The position numbers were made by a program, and so were the translations under genes. A stretch of 7,890 bases of DNA from Candidatus Latescibacterota bacterium (GTDB taxonomy: Bacteria > JAAXHH01), in contig JAJECR010000373.1 of NCBI GenBank assembly GCA_022821935.1, positions 1 to 7,890 on the forward strand, written 5' to 3'. How positions within the stretch are numbered: the stretch's first letter is position 1; each line of letters begins with the position of its first letter. Below, one piece after another: positions 6,141 to 7,890 of the stretch. The notes beneath the pieces are model-generated. The model was not told the DNA's origin, did no database searches, and saw nothing but the letters and a program-made list of their open reading frames with translations.

Positions 6141-6482
6141 TCAGACCTGCTCCCCGCCGTCCGGTCCGTAAAAGATGACCCACGTCTTCATCGACTCGCC
6201 GAAATCCAGGAACCGGTGCTCGACCCCCGCGGGCACGAAGAAGAAATCGCCGGCCTCGAAGGGCACGACCTCGCCGCCCATTTCAAACTTTCCCTTCCCT
6301 TCGACGATCACGTAGCACTCGTCCCGGCGGTGCGGCGTCTGGTCGTCCACGTCCCGGGGCACGTAAAGCTCGATCTGCAGTTCGCCGCGCTCCATGGCGA
6401 CGAAGAACCGGTCACCGTTCGGCGCGGGTATCTTCGCGGCGATTTCGGCTGTGGTCAGCTTTCTACATGTGTATCTTTGCAT
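6141..6482 (-). CDS. Small single-domain cupin protein
   Basis: The 113-residue product is a stand-alone cupin (Cupin_2 type) beta-barrel, presumably cytoplasmic and metal-binding; its substrate cannot be told. Motif 1 reads TPHRRDECYVIVEGKG (49-64), with His51 and Glu55 in the usual places but Thr49 where the first His of the HxH pair normally sits. Motif 2 reads FEAGDFFFVPAGVEHRF (76-91... ending near 92), with PAG and His89. So three of the four classical metal ligands are present. The N-terminal part (FFVAMERGELQIELYVP) and the C-terminal strand (MKTWVIFYGPDG) match common bacterial cupins of this size. The ATG at 6482 is preceded by AAGGG seven bases upstream; the stop is TGA (6141-6143). 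It converges with the channel gene and is divergent from the propeller gene, so it has its own promoter. Confidence 0.88.
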   Translation of the reverse strand: MQRYTCRKLTTAEIAAKIPAPNGDRFFVAMERGELQIELYVPRDVDDQTPHRRDECYVIVEGKGKFEMGGEVVPFEAGDFFFVPAGVEHRFLDFGESMKTWVIFYGPDGGEQV

Positions 6483-6520
6483 ATTGTGGCCCTTGATTAT
6501 GGATACTTTTTGTAGTGATG

Positions 6521-6546
6521 TTACCCCGTTTTCGCGGACGGGTTAA
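6521..6546. promoter_or_regulatory. Imperfect inverted repeat between the divergent cupin and propeller genes
   Basis: TTA-c-CCCGT and ACGGG-t-TAA form a dyad around the 8-base centre TTTCGCGG (five plus three pairs with one mismatch). It lies 39 bases before the cupin start and 58 bases before the propeller start, the right position for an operator of either. It could also be just an RNA hairpin; no regulator gene is nearby. Confidence 0.35.
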
Positions 6547-6593
6547 GATTTGTGATTCAGGCAGTTTTCTTGAGTCTCCTTTCGTACAGAACT

Positions 6594-6600
6594 AAGGTGG
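6594..6600 (+). promoter_or_regulatory. Ribosome binding site of the propeller gene
   Basis: AAGGTGG is a near-consensus Shine-Dalgarno sequence four bases before the ATG at 6605, which supports this start and shows that the propeller gene is bacterial. Confidence 0.6.
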
Positions 6601-6604
6601 CCTT

Positions 6605-7684
6605 ATGTTGTCCCTTGAAATGGTTTTCGACAAGCGATTTAGTCCTTTGAAATTTGGAGGGTTTGACGCAATACCCGACTCGACGGATCTGGTCGTATCC
6701 ACAGGAAATTCAGATGGAAGTTATCTACTACAACGACTTGAGGGCCTGACAGGCAAACGGACCAGCCTGAATATACAGGGCAGGTCTCCGAAGGTGTCTC
6801 CGGATGGAGTACAGTTCCTCTTTACCTCGGTAGAACATCAAGATCGGACGATTTGCTGTTATCATCTGACCACAGAAGATGTCGTGGAGTTATTTCCGTC
6901 CGATTTGGTTTTTGCCGGACAGGTATGTTGGTCTCCGGATGCCGATCGTATTGTCACGGTGGTGAAAGTTGAACCTTCGTTGGAAGCGATTCCAGCCAAG
7001 CGGTTTCCGGACAGTTCGGCCAGAGTCTACTCGGTTCGTCCGTTACAGCCTGCATACGAGATTCGAATTCTCGAATTGGATACGCGACGGTGGACAACAG
7101 TGTACCACGGCGGAGAATTGATTCGTGATCTCTCTTGGGCCGGGAACTACTTGGTGTTTCATGCCGTCGTACCACTGCTAACCGGCACTGATTCCGATCC
7201 CAAAGGTGAAATAAGGGTGCTGGATCTCCAGACAGGGAATGCCGTAACCGTTGTCGAAAAAGGCGGAGTACAACACCTTCGTCCGGTTCCTTCACCGGAT
7301 GGACGGCTGATCGCATTCAATTACGATCCCAATAATCTCCACTATCCTTATTTTTGCCATCTTGCCGTTGTCCCTACAGATGGCGGGAGCGTACGCCAAC
7401 TCACACGTGACAAGTTTATCAACGGCACTTCTGCGTGGGCTCCCAACGGCGAGGGTATCTATTTCGTTTTCGGGGAAGGAGTCTACCGGCAGATCGGTTT
7501 CTCGGACCTGTCGGGTAACACGCGGGTATTGACCGACTCTTCCAGTTGGAAGAAGCCGAGTATTGTTGCAGTTTCAGATCGATCGATGGTGGGATTTCAC
7601 GCCACGGATGCCGACTGTCGTTCGTTTATTGCTGCAAGTACCCAGGAGAAAGAGAAAGTCCTGTTGGATCTGGGACAATTTTGA
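6605..7684 (+). CDS. TolB/S9-peptidase-type beta-propeller protein, probably cut short at its 3' end
   Basis: Repeated propeller blades of the PD40/TolB kind are clear: SPKVSPDGVQFLFTS (61-75), CWSPDADRIVTVV (108-120), PSPDGRLIAFNYD (229-241) and AWAPNGEGIYFVFG (277-290), each followed by a strand with YEIRILELDT- or EIRVLDLQTG-like blade ends. The pattern resembles the N-terminal propeller of S9 (prolyl oligopeptidase family) peptidases. The alpha/beta-hydrolase domain with its catalytic Ser, Asp and His that should follow is absent: the frame stops with TGA at 7682-7684 just where foreign sequence appears to begin. A stand-alone propeller (binding or scaffold role) is the alternative. There is no signal peptide, which favours a cytoplasmic location. 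The coding region is much lower in GC (about 45% in a 60-base line counted by hand) than the genes to the left, suggesting a different origin or a joint between contigs. Confidence 0.75.
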   Translation: MLSLEMVFDKRFSPLKFGGFDAIPDSTDLVVSTGNSDGSYLLQRLEGLTGKRTSLNIQGRSPKVSPDGVQFLFTSVEHQDRTICCYHLTTEDVVELFPSDLVFAGQVCWSPDADRIVTVVKVEPSLEAIPAKRFPDSSARVYSVRPLQPAYEIRILELDTRRWTTVYHGGELIRDLSWAGNYLVFHAVVPLLTGTDSDPKGEIRVLDLQTGNAVTVVEKGGVQHLRPVPSPDGRLIAFNYDPNNLHYPYFCHLAVVPTDGGSVRQLTRDKFINGTSAWAPNGEGIYFVFGEGVYRQIGFSDLSGNTRVLTDSSSWKKPSIVAVSDRSMVGFHATDADCRSFIAASTQEKEKVLLDLGQF

Positions 7685-7890
7685 AAAGAAGCGAATCCAG
7701 TAACATATAGTCTAGTGATGCTATTGCAATGCGCTTCACATCCTTCCGTGACTTAGGCATCCTATTCTGTGCCAAATAAATGTAGATACCTCGAAACTGC
7801 GGGCTTTGTAAATATGCAGCTTGTAAGTCGCATAAAGTCAACGGGAGATGAATGTTACGCAGGACTTTGCGATTGATACGTTGCATTACG
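7674..7890 (-). mobile_element. Fragment of a Ty3/Gypsy-like retroelement Pol (region before integrase), animal type
   Basis: On the minus strand an open frame runs from the window edge to 7626. Residues up to about 71 read like the linker just before the zinc-binding HHCC domain of integrase in metazoan Ty3/Gypsy elements: YLQSPQFRGIYIYLAQNRMP (25-44), then KSRKDVKRIAIASLDYMLLD and SLLFKIV. The family pattern is a short helix, a 'yL..n.lP' turn, an 'rri...a.dy.l.d..Lf.i' block, then the integrase zinc finger. After about base 7674 the frame simply reads antisense to the propeller gene and the likeness ends, so the element is broken there. The rest of Pol, LTRs and integrase are not in the window. 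GC is low (26 of 60 bases in one line counted). The match is from memory of the family, not from a search; a chance ORF is possible but seems unlikely. Confidence 0.6.

Noticed and set aside
6066..6515. Plus-strand open frame across the cupin gene
   Set aside because: It is the antisense of a clear cupin with both motifs and a ribosome binding site.
6496..6524. Promoter for the cupin gene (GTAACA, 17 bases, CATAAT on the minus strand)
   Set aside because: Matches are fair, but the start site would fall at about 6489, leaving the Shine-Dalgarno sequence (6490-6494) outside the mRNA.
6954..7316. Minus-strand 120-residue frame inside the propeller gene
   Set aside because: The plus-strand propeller repeats and its ribosome binding site explain the region.

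Overview
The window carries a stretch of GC-rich bacterial chromosome with ordinary housekeeping genes and several less ordinary ones, followed by a clearly lower-GC right end. Gene types (RarA, a TonB-family protein, TTG/GTG starts, Shine-Dalgarno sites) point to a Gram-negative-type bacterium with an outer membrane. The conserved 191-residue hypothetical protein, the TrpRS with a cysteine motif of the Thermotoga type and the style of the TonB protein suggest an uncultured, possibly marine or host-associated lineage (for example Latescibacterota, Gemmatimonadota, Planctomycetota or Poribacteria). That placement is an inference and is weak.

Layout, left to right. Bases 2-745 (+) hold the C-terminal half of the AAA+ replication/recombination factor RarA (MgsA). 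Converging on it are two minus-strand genes: a conserved 191-residue protein of unknown function (836-1411) and, upstream of that, a LarE-like PP-loop sulfurtransferase (1528-2376, GTG start) with three cysteines suited to an Fe-S cluster. A divergent control region (2377-2656) separates them from trpS (2657-3754, +), whose C-terminal cysteines resemble the [4Fe-4S] TrpRS of Thermotoga maritima. After a gap of about 200 bases come a TonB-like protein with a long acidic linker (3962-5101) and, 32 bases later, a voltage-gated ion channel of the bacterial NaV type (5134-6042). The channel has the calcium-type selectivity filter TLEDWTD. The two are probably co-transcribed. A small cupin (6141-6482, -) converges on the channel.

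From about 6460 rightwards base composition drops. A beta-propeller protein of the TolB/S9-peptidase type (6605-7684, +) follows and seems to stop before any hydrolase domain. The last ~210 bases read, on the minus strand, as a fragment of a Ty3/Gypsy-like retroelement polyprotein of animal type, with its homology ending exactly where the propeller gene ends. This is either a chimeric assembly joint with host DNA or a true foreign insertion; it is the first thing to check.

A recurrent theme is short imperfect tandem duplication at the 3' ends of genes, in four cases touching or including the stop codon (rarA, larE-like, tonB-like, channel). At the tonB/channel junction a 29-base duplication has copied the stop codon, the Shine-Dalgarno site and the TTG start together.
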